DNA of 64,000 nt from assembly GCA_025531455.1 (NCBI GenBank), contig JAMYHL010000001.1, positions 620,001-684,000 of the forward strand, in the 5' to 3' direction. Source of the DNA: Apiotrichum sp. Y4204. Taxonomy: Eukaryota; Basidiomycota; Tremellomycetes; Trichosporonales; Trichosporonaceae. How positions within the stretch are numbered: position 1 is the first letter of the stretch; the number at the start of each line of letters is the position of its first letter. This document shows, piece by piece, positions 25,189-36,100 of the stretch. The notes under the pieces were generated by a model, which saw only the letters and a list, made by a program, of their open reading frames with translations, was not told the DNA's origin and made no database searches. Position numbers and translations under genes: made by a program.

Positions 25189-26054
25189 GGTGGTCGGCAG
25201 CAACAGCGGCTGGGGGAGAAGTTGCCGAGTGGCCAGACGACTTGTCGTCGAGATACGCCGCGAGATGGGAGAGGCGGGAAGAGGGCAGCGGCGGCGGCGG
25301 CGGAATGTAGTCAAAGATTGAGTCTGAAATGGTGGCTCAGATGAGAGAGTCCCTCTCCGTCGTCGTCGATAGGCGAGACGGATGCCTTGGGCAGGGGACT
25401 GGAGATGGGGGTAGAAGGGAGAGAGTGGCCTCTTGTTGCCACTGCTGCCACTGTCAATGTCGCTACCGCTGCGACGTGGTGGGTTCCTTTTCAACTTTTT
25501 GCTTTCCGTGTGTTTGTGTCGTGCCACTCAAAGATCGGATGGTCCGAGAGGGGATCGAGTGGAGAGAGTGCAAGAAACCACACGCGCAGCGTTGTCAGCG
25601 AGCAGACAGAGATTGCTGGGGAATACACGGGAACAGAAGGATCTCAGGAATGCGAAGGGGGAGCCGTGCACGACGATGCTGGGCGAGCGTGACTGCGTGC
25701 GTGCGCGGAGCTCTGTGCGCGCAGTGGAATCGTGGGATCGTGAAACCTGGTGGTGTTTTGTTTTGTGCAAGAATGCAAAGGCGCACAGAAGAGCTTTGCC
25801 TCCAGCTTGTCCAGCTATATCGTATCGCGCTCTTCCGATGGTGAGAACAGTCTGCTTATAGCGAAGTCGAACCGCCAACAATGCAGGGATGCCGAATGCA
25901 GGGAATGCGCTGCTGGTCTGTGAGGGGGCGTTTGCTGTGTGGGTCAGTACATGCTTCCTTCTGTATCAGGCCATCAATTGTATCAACGCCTCTCGCGAAC
26001 GTATCACAAGCCGTCTGCAGCGCGGAAGCGGCTCCTAGCGCGTTGTGTTATCCT

Positions 26055-26083
26055 GCACTCCTGGCACTCCTGGCACTCCTGGC
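26055..26083. repeat. Short tandem repeat, unit CACTCCTGG
   Basis: Three near-perfect 9-base units in the gene-free region; a fourth, diverged unit follows (CATTCGTTG). Confidence 0.7.
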
Positions 26084-29000
26084 ATTCGTTGCAGTCCTGC
26101 GGCGGCGGCGCTCCTGGGCTGGATCCTGATCCTGGAAACTTGTCCTGGAGTGGAGTCCTGGACGCGGGAAAGGGGGCGTTCTGGGCCCCCGGTCGCCGAT
26201 GTCTGAGAAAGCAAAGCCGCATGCCGCGTGCTGCGAGATACACGCTGCAGGCTACAGGCGACCTGATATCAACTGCTCGACACCAGATGCCGGAATCTAG
26301 ATGGCAGCTGCAGGACGTCCGTCCACTGTTACAGCACACTGCCTCGGACTCGGAGGATTGGAGCAGTGGAGGAAGGATCAGTTGCCAGCCGCGGCCTTGC
26401 CTCCGGAGTAGCCAGTTTCCAGTCCGTCACCACCGTCTCTGTCGGTCTCGCCGCGTCTGGAAGGGACTAACCGATGTATCCGCGTGTGTGGTGGCGGACT
26501 AGTAGAGCGGTGTCGGTGTGTGAAGAATCGAAGTCGGTCGAGGGGAAGGCGTGTCGCTTCGTGTGTGAAGAAGAATGTGAAGGGAGATTATACGATTGCT
26601 GTGTGCTGCCAACTCGAATGCGTTGCGAGTTTGCGATCGGCCAGATGGGGCGGGGTTGAAGGAGCGATGAAGGGGTATGGAGCGGTGCTTGAGCTCGAGA
26701 GCGAGAGAGAGGGAGCGGGAGGGAGGGAGCGAGGAATGATGGGATGAGGAGATTGGGATATGGAGATGAGATTGCCCGCTGTTCTCGTCTCTCTCGGTCA
26801 ACTGGTCGCGCCCGCATGGATCCATTGGAGCACCTCCTGTCCGAATCCTGGCCTCTTCTCCTCGGTATGCATCCAGGTCTCCCCTTTTACATTCTCCCAC
26901 TCTAGCCACTCTCTGTCTCTCTCTCTCTTTCCTCACATGGCGATTGCATTCTCAAGAGTGACAGCATGCTCTGCAGGCTCTGCATGCTCGGTCTCTCCAC
27001 GCTGCCGTATCGGGCGTTTCGGATACACCGTACAAGAGGAGAGTCCCCTCTGGCAATACTACTGCTTCCACTCTTTGGCCCAGACCCCCGCCGGATCAAC
27101 TACGAGAAAAACACGAGGAGATACGAGATCTCGCGTTTTATTAGCTTTTTATCCCCCCCCTCTCTCTCTCGCCTCTCTCTGCTCTCCCTCTGTTCCCCCC
27201 GACACTCCAGTGCAGCCAGCACGGATTCCAGTAGTAGTAAACACAGGGACCAGGGACAGCCTCCTGCCATGCTGGCCATACAGCCAGCCGCGCCAGACCC
27301 ACGCGCCGTCGCTCCCATGGCCCGCTGCACTGCTGGCTGCCTGCCCGCTGCCCGCACCGATGCCGAAAGTGGTCCGAATCCGGCAACCTACCCCGAGTTC
27401 GCAGCGGATTGTACGAGATAGAACAATGAAGGCCAGCCCCAAGCCTGCGAGCCGCGAGCCGTCGCGCCAGCAGGCTGCGTACCGTGCACGCCTGTGCGAT
27501 ATTACCACAACTGACGGCGGTGGCGCCGAGGTACCACACTATCGGGAACCGTGCAGGGTCGGCCCGGTGTCAGGTGGGGGTGTGGGGGGTTGTGATGCCC
27601 GCTTGCATGGTGCATGGTGCAGCGCGTGGTACAGCCCATGGCGAGCACGAGCACCAGACATAACCGAAAACCACATTGCTCGCCATCTCCCAAGACTGGC
27701 AAACCCGCAGGCCTGCAGACCAGCACCAGCGTTTAGCCTCACAACGCCCCCGGGGTTTCGCCCTGCGCAAACCTTGAATCTCTGCATGCTCTGCATAAGG
27801 TTTCGTTTTCCTGGCATGACATGGTCTCTGCAAATTCATGCAAATGTTCCGCTTGGAGCAAGCGCAGCAGCGGAGCTAGCGGAGCGAGCGGAGCATCGCA
27901 GCAGTGAGGGGATCAACTTCGAAACATCCGGTATGGACGGGGATGTGATCGCGTAGGTTTGATACAATTTACCGCACGCTCCGAGACAATGCTAGATACG
28001 GTATTAGACTCGTCGCGATCGCGAGCGGGCCGGAGTTTCGCAAGTGTGTGCGTAGGCTGAATAGCAATAATGTTTAGCGCTGCGATGTATGCATAGCGTT
28101 AGCTTATATGGGATGAGAGCTGACTGCTGACGGCCGATGTGTTGGTACCATGGTGTAACCCGACGCGCTACGCCGCCCAGTGCCCAGTGGTACGGATGCA
28201 CAATGCAGAATCCCGGATCCGTTTTCTTGTGCTCCACGGCCATTGCGCCACTGACCGCTCCCAGATGCTGGTCACGGTAATCACAGACACTACAGGGTGG
28301 GCGGGGTGGGGCGCGTATGGATGGTATACAGTACTGCACTTCTACATCCAGAAGAATCGGCCATCCGGCGGGGTATGACTCCCAAAGCCATACCCTGTAC
28401 GCGCCCCGCGATCCGAGCACGCGTACAGCCGCAGTCATCAACAAGCTACTTTAAATCCACATCGGGCATCCGGCTATCGCGTCGGACATCGGACCCCTGC
28501 CGGCGGGGTACACCCTGCGCGCCGACCTGCCGAGAGGGGATGTGCGGGCCGGGTTGGCGTGTACGAGTTGTACTCGCACTGCGGTGCTCGTAGTGGTTAG
28601 TGTGCTTTGGCGGGAGGCTGGAGGATATGTAGAAATGTAGGGATCACAGGATCCCAAAATCGCAGGGAAATGGGGAACGCCTGGAGATTGTTTTCTTCTT
28701 GTGATCTTGTCATTTATGGTATTGCGTCAACACTGCCCAGTAGGAAAATATCCCACTATCGGGCCGCGCTTCAGATCGGGCTGCGGGCCGGGGGCAGAAC
28801 GTGGCGTGCGTGGCATAATAGACATCTAGGCAGACTATGGGGACAAAGACATGCGGCGGCGGTGGGTATCTCGGCGGTGGCTGGCGGGGTGGGGCGGGGC
28901 GGCGGGCGAGGCTTGCGGCGGGGCTTGCGGCTCAAGGTTTGCGGTCGGTGGAGGCGGCTGCAGCGAGCCGTGTACTGTACTGATACGATACACTGATGCG

Positions 29001-29108
29001 CTCGGGCTTGTCATTACTCGTCACTTGCACTCTTTGCTTGCCCCGTCGCATCTTCCCGGCGCGTCCACGGCACGCGTCCTCGACGTAAGCAACCCCTCAC
29101 TGCAGCTC

Positions 29109-31469
29109 CTACGCCGTCTTTTCCTCACTGGGCGGCGTCGGCGTCTCCTTGCCTGCCGTGCGCTTGCTCTTCTCCTTCTTCTCCTTCTTCTTCCCTGCCG
29201 CATTCTGCACAAGGCGCTCGAGCTCGCGGCGCTCCTCGTCAGACTCGTCCGGCACAACCTCCTTGAAGATCGCGCCAATAAGCATAATCGCCTTGGCACG
29301 CTTGAGCGCGACATCCTTCGAGAGCCCCTCCTCGTGTATCACGCCGTCGACCACAGGGCCAAGGATCTGGTGTCAGCGGGAGGACTCGTGCGGGCAGTGC
29401 ATGTGAGATAGTGTTGTGGTGAGGCTTTGAGCCACATCGTTGAGAACGATTGGACATCTCAGGCAAAGACAGCTGTGGCAGCCGCTTTTGACAACCCGCC
29501 TCCAATCTGCCAGCATCTGCACTCACATTCAGCACCTCCCAGCGCGTTGCACGCCAGGTGGTGAGCAGCATCTTGCCAGACAGCTCCTCGGCGAGCTCGG
29601 CAATCTCCTCGGGCGTGGCTGTTCCCTTGGCCTCGAGGCGCTCCATCTCCTGCATCGCTGACTGCACACCGATCCTGAGAGTCAGCGCAGCCTTTGCACA
29701 CAAAACCTCCACTTACGCTGAACCCAGAAGGCCCCAACCCTCCTTGACCATGCCGCCCTTCTCCTTGAGACGGCCGATAAAGCCGCCGCCGAAGAAGCGC
29801 TTCGACTTGATAAAGTTGCCTGCGCGCGTGAGGTACACGCCCGCAATGGTGTGCAGCATCTCGATACCAAACGACTCGAGCTTGAGGTCCTCGGCCTCGA
29901 TGCGGATGCGCTGCTCGAACGCCTTGGTCTCCGGGTCGTTCGGCTCCCCGGGGTGCTTGGCCTCGACGTACGGCCGAATGCGCGCCACGAGCTTGGACGT
30001 CAAATCGGCGATGCGCTTCTTCCGCTCAGCCTCCTTGGCCGTCTCGAGCTCCTCGAGCTTGGCCTTCTGCTCGACCGTAAGCTTGGCCTTGGCCGCGCGG
30101 CGCTCCGCAGACTCCGCCTTCTCCTTGTTGTGCGGGGTGAGCTCGCTGCCAGTGGTCTCGGAGGGGGTCGCCGTACCCGGTGCGGCGGGCGAAGTCGCGG
30201 CCTTGCCGTCCTTGCCAGGCGCCTCAGGAGCAAGGGTCGACGCGTTATCGCTGAAACCGGTCGACGCGCCGTCGGCGGTAGTCGGCGCGGCCTTCTTCTC
30301 GCCAGAAGACCCCGAGGCTGCGGCAGCAGCAATGTTCGCCGCGCCCTCCGGGTTCTTCTCCATGTCGTTCTTGGCCTGCTCCATCGCCTCGCGCTCCTCG
30401 GGCGTCATCACCACATCCATCGTGCTCGTAAAGTCCTTGACCAGTGCGATCTCGCCGATGTAGTCGTAGAACGCCTCTGTGGAGTTAGCGTCATAGTAGG
30501 GAGATATTGGGGGAGGTCAGACGATGTGACAGGGGCTCGGAAGTGAGACTGCGTGTTGTCTCCGCGCATAGGAGCTCTTGTTTCCGCAGCGCATCGCACT
30601 TGGGCATCGCAATTGCTGAATACGGCCCGCTGCCGACAGAACCATAGCAGGGGCACGAACGCCATAGGACGAGGACATGGCCAGGCCTAGGCGCTGAACG
30701 TGACGCACGCCGCCGCGCGCACGGCCCCAGTGTATTCCTGGTGGCCAAGCATACACAAGTGCAGATCTGCCGAGATGCACAAGTGCACCCGCGGCCTGCA
30801 GCATGTTTGTGCTGCAAGCAAGCATGCACACTGTAGCCCGCACGGCATTCGTCCACTTGCACTGCGCCGCCGCTCCGCATCTCCGAGCCTCTCCGAGTCG
30901 ATCACGATACGCACCACCACCAAAGAGCTTTGAGAAGATCTCCTGCGGGTCCTCGTGCGCCATCTCCGGCTGGTTCATGCCCGCACGGCCGACCTTGTCG
31001 TAAAACGCGCGCTTGTCGCCATCGGAGAGAATCTGGTACGCTTCGCCGACCTCCTTGAACTTGGCCTCCGCCTCGACGGACGGGTTCTTGTCCGGGTGCC
31101 ACTGGGTGGGTTAGTGACGTGAACGGATGAGATCGAGATCGGGGTGTGGTGTGATGTGGGGTGTGGGGTGAGTGGAGCGGGGAAGACGCACTTTGATCGC
31201 GAGCTTGCGGTATGCCTTCTTGAGCCTGCGGGTTAGTGGGAGATGTCATGCGGGGTGGTTCGCGATGGAGCGCGGGGAAGGAGATGCTCAAGTGTTCGGT
31301 GCGAAGCGGGTAGTGCACATCGTTCTCCGCTCAGCGACCGTTACACCGAGCCTTCCCCATTCGCCACATCGCGTTCTCTCTCTCTGACTGTCTCTTGTAC
31401 GCACTCGAGATCCGTTGCCTCTGGTGTGACGCCGAGAATGTCGTAGAGCTCCGTGTCCTTGGGCGGCAT
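29109..31469 (-). CDS. Caj1/Djp1-type J-domain protein (DnaJ-X)
   Basis: Complement join of 31405-31469, 31192-31225, 30915-31101, 29717-30476, 29527-29674 and 29109-29366; 1452 nt, 483 aa. An N-terminal J domain (residues 6-70) has [29 protein letters not shown] with the HPD triad, and [14 protein letters not shown]. The rest is the DnaJ-X type: [16 protein letters not shown], a charged coiled segment, then [17 protein letters not shown] and [17 protein letters not shown]. Yeast relatives are Caj1 and Djp1, Hsp70 co-chaperones; Djp1 assists peroxisomal and mitochondrial import. The C-terminus is Lys-rich ([14 protein letters not shown]). The start context CCACCATGCC is strong. Intron 3 (30477-30914) is 438 nt, far longer than the local norm, between FGGG and EAFYDY. 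Confidence 0.85.
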
Positions 31470-31589
31470 GGTGGTGGTGGGTGCTTATTAGTGGGTAGAG
31501 AAAGAGAGATACAAATGTCAAAAGAGGAAAGAGAAACAAGAAACAGACGTGGTTCCTCCGATGAGAGAGTGATGGTGAAGAGCGAGATG

Positions 31590-31680
31590 AGGATGATCTG
31601 ATGATGATGATGAATGATGAATGATGATGTGTCTTCCCTTGGCTCTTTTTTTTTTTCTCCTTCCTTCCTTCCTTCCTCCC
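31590..31680. repeat. Simple-sequence stretch (GAT words, T11, TTCC repeats)
   Basis: GATGATGATGA-type words, an 11-T run at 31646-31656 and about five TTCC units up to 31677 lie 120-210 nt upstream of the J-protein ATG. Confidence 0.8.
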
Positions 31681-31982
31681 TGCATACAGTAGACCAAAAA
31701 GCAGAATGCTGTGTGGCAAAGAAAAAAACACGTCTTCCCTCCATTAACATCTGCACAGATTCTGCACAGCTAATCGGGCCCCTTTGGGTCTTTGTTTTTA
31801 TTTGTCTCCTTGTGTCTTCCCTGGCTCTTCACCTTCTACATCTTTGTGTGTTCCTGCACATTTCTCTCCTCCGCACTGCGCGTTTGCTGCGCACCAAGCG
31901 CCAGATCCTGGAATTCTATGCCGCGTATGCCACTCACGCACACGGGGTGCCAGCATCACGTGACTTCCGATTACTACCGGAA

Positions 31983-32001
31983 TGTAATACCAGGTATTAC
32001 A
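31983..32001. promoter_or_regulatory. Perfect palindrome TGTAATACC-A-GGTATTACA
   Basis: Two 9-bp arms separated by one base, in the shared promoter region. The symmetry suggests a dimeric DNA-binding factor, but I cannot name one. Confidence 0.6.
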
Positions 32002-32308
32002 ATCTGTTAATCTGTGATCGATTAGATAGGGGGAGGTTAGGCATCCGAGCATCTCAACTTCTCTGGTGCAATCTGGTGAGTCGAGTTGGTCGAGTGAAAC
32101 AGTCGGGCCGTCACGTGAGTCTCATAGTTGGTGTCTTACATAATGCCCCAAGTTTTGATCCCGGCTCCACTCACTCACTCTCGCAGCAGGCTGTAACGCC
32201 AGTTGACGAATGGTGACTGCGCACCACGCCACCCTTGTTGTTGGAATGGGAATGGACTGCGGAATATATGGGGATGGGCAAATCACAGAGTCAAGTCTCA
32301 CTAGTCGA

Positions 32309-32343
32309 ATCCCAGCGATCCCAGCGATCCCAGCGATCCCAGC
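32309..32343. repeat. Tandem repeat of ATCCCAGCG (about four units)
   Basis: Nine-base units follow each other without interruption; the last unit diverges to ATCCCAGCC. Confidence 0.8.
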
Positions 32344-33050
32344 CGAACCCGGCCAAGGGCGCCAGGGGCGGCAAAAGGAAGACGGAAAGGAAAGCGTTCT
32401 TTCTTACCTGGCCCAGGCCTGCCCTTTTGAGTTCTTCTCCCTGCTTCCCTCCCGGTGGACCGTCCGGCATATCCGTCCCGTCTGGCTCTAATCCCCCCCC
32501 CCTTTGTGTACCTGTGTTACTAACTTTCGGCGTCTTGGCAGAGGTGCTGCGCAATATCAAAAAGAGTACAGCGGATGTATTTTTTTCAACCTGGGCTGGG
32601 TGGAGATGGGTTATCATCATTTGGACGTTGTACGCTGCTGCGGAGAGGCTGCTCACCATCTCCGAGGATTAGGTCATTGTAATTGCGGACTGCGAGTTGG
32701 TGTTAGTAAGTAGTGTCCGGACGTGTGGGCAAGGGACAAGGGACAACATCAGTCCACTCTATCTATTACACTACTCACTCTACTCATCATATATCCATCT
32801 CATCAATCAATCATCATTCATCAATCCATCCACACAACATTCATTCTTGTTGCCACTACCACTACAGTGACTGTTCAGCACATCGCCATCCCCACCGCCT
32901 TATCCAACAAGACCAAACCTTAATCGCAACAATCACTCTCTTTTATCCTTTCACCCTCACACCCCCACACTCTTGGGACTCACATTCACATCCACGTACA
33001 CACATTCACATCTCGCCACTGCACTTCAAAGCATCCACCTCGCAGTCGCC

Positions 33051-33062
33051 ATGAACCCATAA
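33051..33062 (+). other. Minimal upstream ORF (Met-Asn-Pro-stop) before SMG6-like gene
   Basis: GCCATGAACCCATAA is an ATG in good context followed by two codons and a stop, 63 nt before the main ATG, with no other ATG between. Whether it is transcribed is inferred. Confidence 0.45.
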
Positions 33063-33125
33063 TAGCCAGACAGGAGACACGGACACCCCACCCATTCTCT
33101 GCTGTCGGTATCACCAGCCGTCGCG

Positions 33126-36100
33126 ATGGACCACTCGCCAGCCATTACCGCCGGACCATCACGCCTGCGCGGCACACCAGGCGACATGCTCGCTGACCGC
33201 TTCGTCGCCCTGCAGCGCAAGAGCGCCGCTGTAGCAAGTGCCTCTAGCTCCAGGTTCGTTGACCTCACGCGATTGTGGCCCATGTTGTGTCACGACTCAC
33301 GCCCAGACGCCGCGAGCGCGACGATTCGATGCCGCCCCCGCCGCCCCCGCGCCCAGATTCGCGCGGAGCACAACGCTCCTCCTCGAGGTGGGAAACATGA
33401 GCCATGGCCCACACTAACGTCAAGGAACGGCACACGACGCGACTCAGAGCTGCGGAGGAAGAACAGCAGCAACGACTTTGACCGCGGACCAGCAACTGGC
33501 TCCCGCCAGCTCTACGACCCAACATTACCCCTCCCCTCACCCCGCATCTCCCAGCAGCCCATTCCGCCGCAAGTGCCCCCAGTCCCGCCAGTTCCCCCAG
33601 TCCCGCAGGCCTACGCAAAGGACGAGCGACGGCGTGATCCCGTCCCTGCGTCTCGGCGGAAACTGTTTGACCCCTCTGCACCTGTCCTTCCGCCGACTCC
33701 CCCGCGCAGCCGACGGCCGACAGAAGACCGCGGACGGAGAAGTCATGAGGTGGATGGCTCCGGCATGCCGGTGAAAATAATCGAGAACACGCGGCAGCTC
33801 ACAATGTCTCCGCCGCCCATGTCACGCCGCTCGATGACGGTGCTCCGCCGCCCGCCGCCCGGACAACAGACGCCCGAGGAACTGGCTGATCGCGAGAGGG
33901 AGCGCCGGCGCCGCCGCGAGGGCAGCGAGAAGAGCAGCAGTCTGAACAGCAAGCGGAAAGACTCGGACACCCGGAGTCGTGGGAGTCGCAGCAGCGAAGG
34001 AAGCGAAAGTTTCAAGGGGCGTGGTGAAGGTGACAGTGGCGCAAAGGCACTCCTTCGCACGGCCTACAACGAACTCAAGGCTTTGGAACAGAGTCTCGTT
34101 GAGATGCACCGGAAGATGGCCCTCGACCCCGAAGCGGGCATCGCCGTCCTGCTTGACCCGAAATCGGAGCAGCACCTGCAACCGACAAACGACGACAGCC
34201 TTGCCTGGGCGGAGCTTGTCTCCCTCCACAAGGAGCTCGCCGACTGTCACTACAACTTTTTGAAGCTCTCTCTCGACCCCAAGAATCCTCCGGGCCTCCG
34301 TCCCTTCCCGGTAAAGTACAACATCCCGGCACGCCTGTGGCAGACAGGGTTTCACGCCATCCTCGAGCGCCTACGGTTCGCGTGGATGTCGTCTCATAAC
34401 CCGATCGCTCTCGACCTCCTCACCGACTTTATCTATGACGCATATCAGTTCTACACCGAGCTGTTTGAGGACCAGATTCTTTCGACCTTCCGCACGGCGT
34501 GGATCGAGGCGCTGGGCGACCTAGCGCGGTACCGCATGGCGGTGGCGAGCTCGCTTGTCTCAGAGGCTGAGAATGCTCTCACGCGCGAGCCAGCACGGAT
34601 CGACGACGACGACGATGAGCCGGTCACCTCGGGTGCGAGCATCGGCCAGGAAGTCGCCGATAACTGGCACGTCGAGGACAAGGAGACTTGGCGGACAACG
34701 GCGCGTGACTGGTACGCCATGGGCATCACGGAGAAGCCCGGCGAAGGAAGGTTGCATCACCATCTCGCCCTGCTGTCTTGCGATGTCCGCGGGCAGGAGG
34801 GCCGCGCGCTGTACCACTTTGCGAAGAGTCTCATCGCGAGCCATCCGTTCGAGACGTCGCGCGAGAAGGTGTTGATCCTCTTCGACTCGGCACTCCAGGT
34901 CCAGAGGTCGACCCCGGAGGCGACAGCGATGGACCTCTTCGTGCGCCTCCACGGGATGTTGTTTACCCGAATTGAGCTCGACAACTTTGCGACAGTTATG
35001 GCGCGGTTTATGGAGCGGCTCGAGGAAGACGCGAGTCTCGATGGCGTGAGCCGCAAGGCAGGCGTCACTCAGGTCGACTGGCTGTTGATGGGCACGGTCA
35101 ACATTGCTGCCATTCTGCAGTACGGCTCGGATGCCGGTCTCATACGCAAGGCGATGCAAGAGGGTGCCGCGCGCCGGCGGCAGCAACCGTCCTTCGACAC
35201 CGAGGAACCAGAAACCCCTCCCGTAGACGCGCCTGTGGACCCGGCAGAGGATGCCGACGACCTCGACGATGAGGACGCCCCGCTGCTGGCTCAACAACAG
35301 CTGAACTCAAATACGCCACCCCCGCCTTCATTTACCCTCGGCCTCGAACTCGCCTTTGCTGTTCTGGAATTCACCTTTGTCCACCCCTTTCGCCAGCAAG
35401 GTATCCACCAGGTGCTCAACCCGTACCTCACCATTCTGCTGACCTTCCTCGCGACCATCTTTCGGCAACCGACTGTCGGCGCGCCCCTACTCGCACACGT
35501 CCCGTGGCGCCGCCTGGCCGAATTTGTCAACGCGCTCGGCGTGGAAGTTCGCGAAGAGACGCGCCTGATCAACCCCGCGCCGCTACCTGAGGACTGGACA
35601 ATGCGCGGCATGGAATGGGTCACGCGCCGAGTGTACGAGCGCGGCTTCTGGAAGCCAAAAGTCAGCCTCCGGAGCTCGACGAGCGGTCCGGCAATCCCCC
35701 GCGTGGGCGAGCGGTTCCAATCCGAGATGGATGTGCTGCTCGCCAACTTTGATTCGGCGCTGGACATTTCCGAGGGCGTCGTCGAGGAGGTGGACGGCGC
35801 GGATCTCACCGATGGGCCTGTGGCGGTTAACGAACGCCGCCGCCGGCGTATCGCGTGGGCGGCTGGTATCCTCGCGGCGCACGTCGACGGGTTTGAGATT
35901 GAGAATGGTCGTGTGGTTATCACTGGTCCGCTGGCGGCCGCCATCGATGAGGCAGAGGCGACCAAGGCAGAGGAACAGCGGCGCGAGGCGGCTCGCCTCG
36001 CAGCTCGCACACCTCGCGACGACCCGAGTCTCGACCTCGAGGACATTGAACCCCAGAGCGAGGAGGACTCGGACCAGGACCTTGGCGTGCTCCGCGACCG

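Larger units (their letters stand above)
25085..29108. other. 4-kb gene-free region upstream of the DENN gene
   Basis: I found no credible gene on either strand. Open frames here lack GC3 bias, family motifs and usable splice structure. The part next to the DENN gene (to about 25323) stays open in the DENN frame and probably is 5' leader. The rest holds short repeats (26055-26083; GCGGAGC words near 27868-27905; CTCTGCATGC words at 26964-26989 and 27780-27795). It is the longest gap in the window. Confidence 0.5.
31470..33125. promoter_or_regulatory. Divergent promoter region of the J protein and SMG6-like genes
   Basis: These 1.66 kb hold no gene I can support. From left: a low-complexity stretch with GATGAT words, T11 and TTCC repeats (31590-31680), a 19-bp palindrome (31983-32001), a tandem ATCCCAGCG repeat (32309-32343) and a CAT/TCA-rich stretch (32755-33050) leading into the SMG6-like leader. 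Confidence 0.5.

Noticed and set aside
26760..27956. Plus-strand frame of 398 codons in the gene-free region
   Set aside because: Not GC3-biased, no domain, mostly Ser/Pro/Arg from CT-rich DNA; no splice partners.
31614..32216. Plus-strand frame of 200 codons
   Set aside because: Hydrophobic only because of T-rich simple sequence; no homology and it crosses the palindrome and promoter region.
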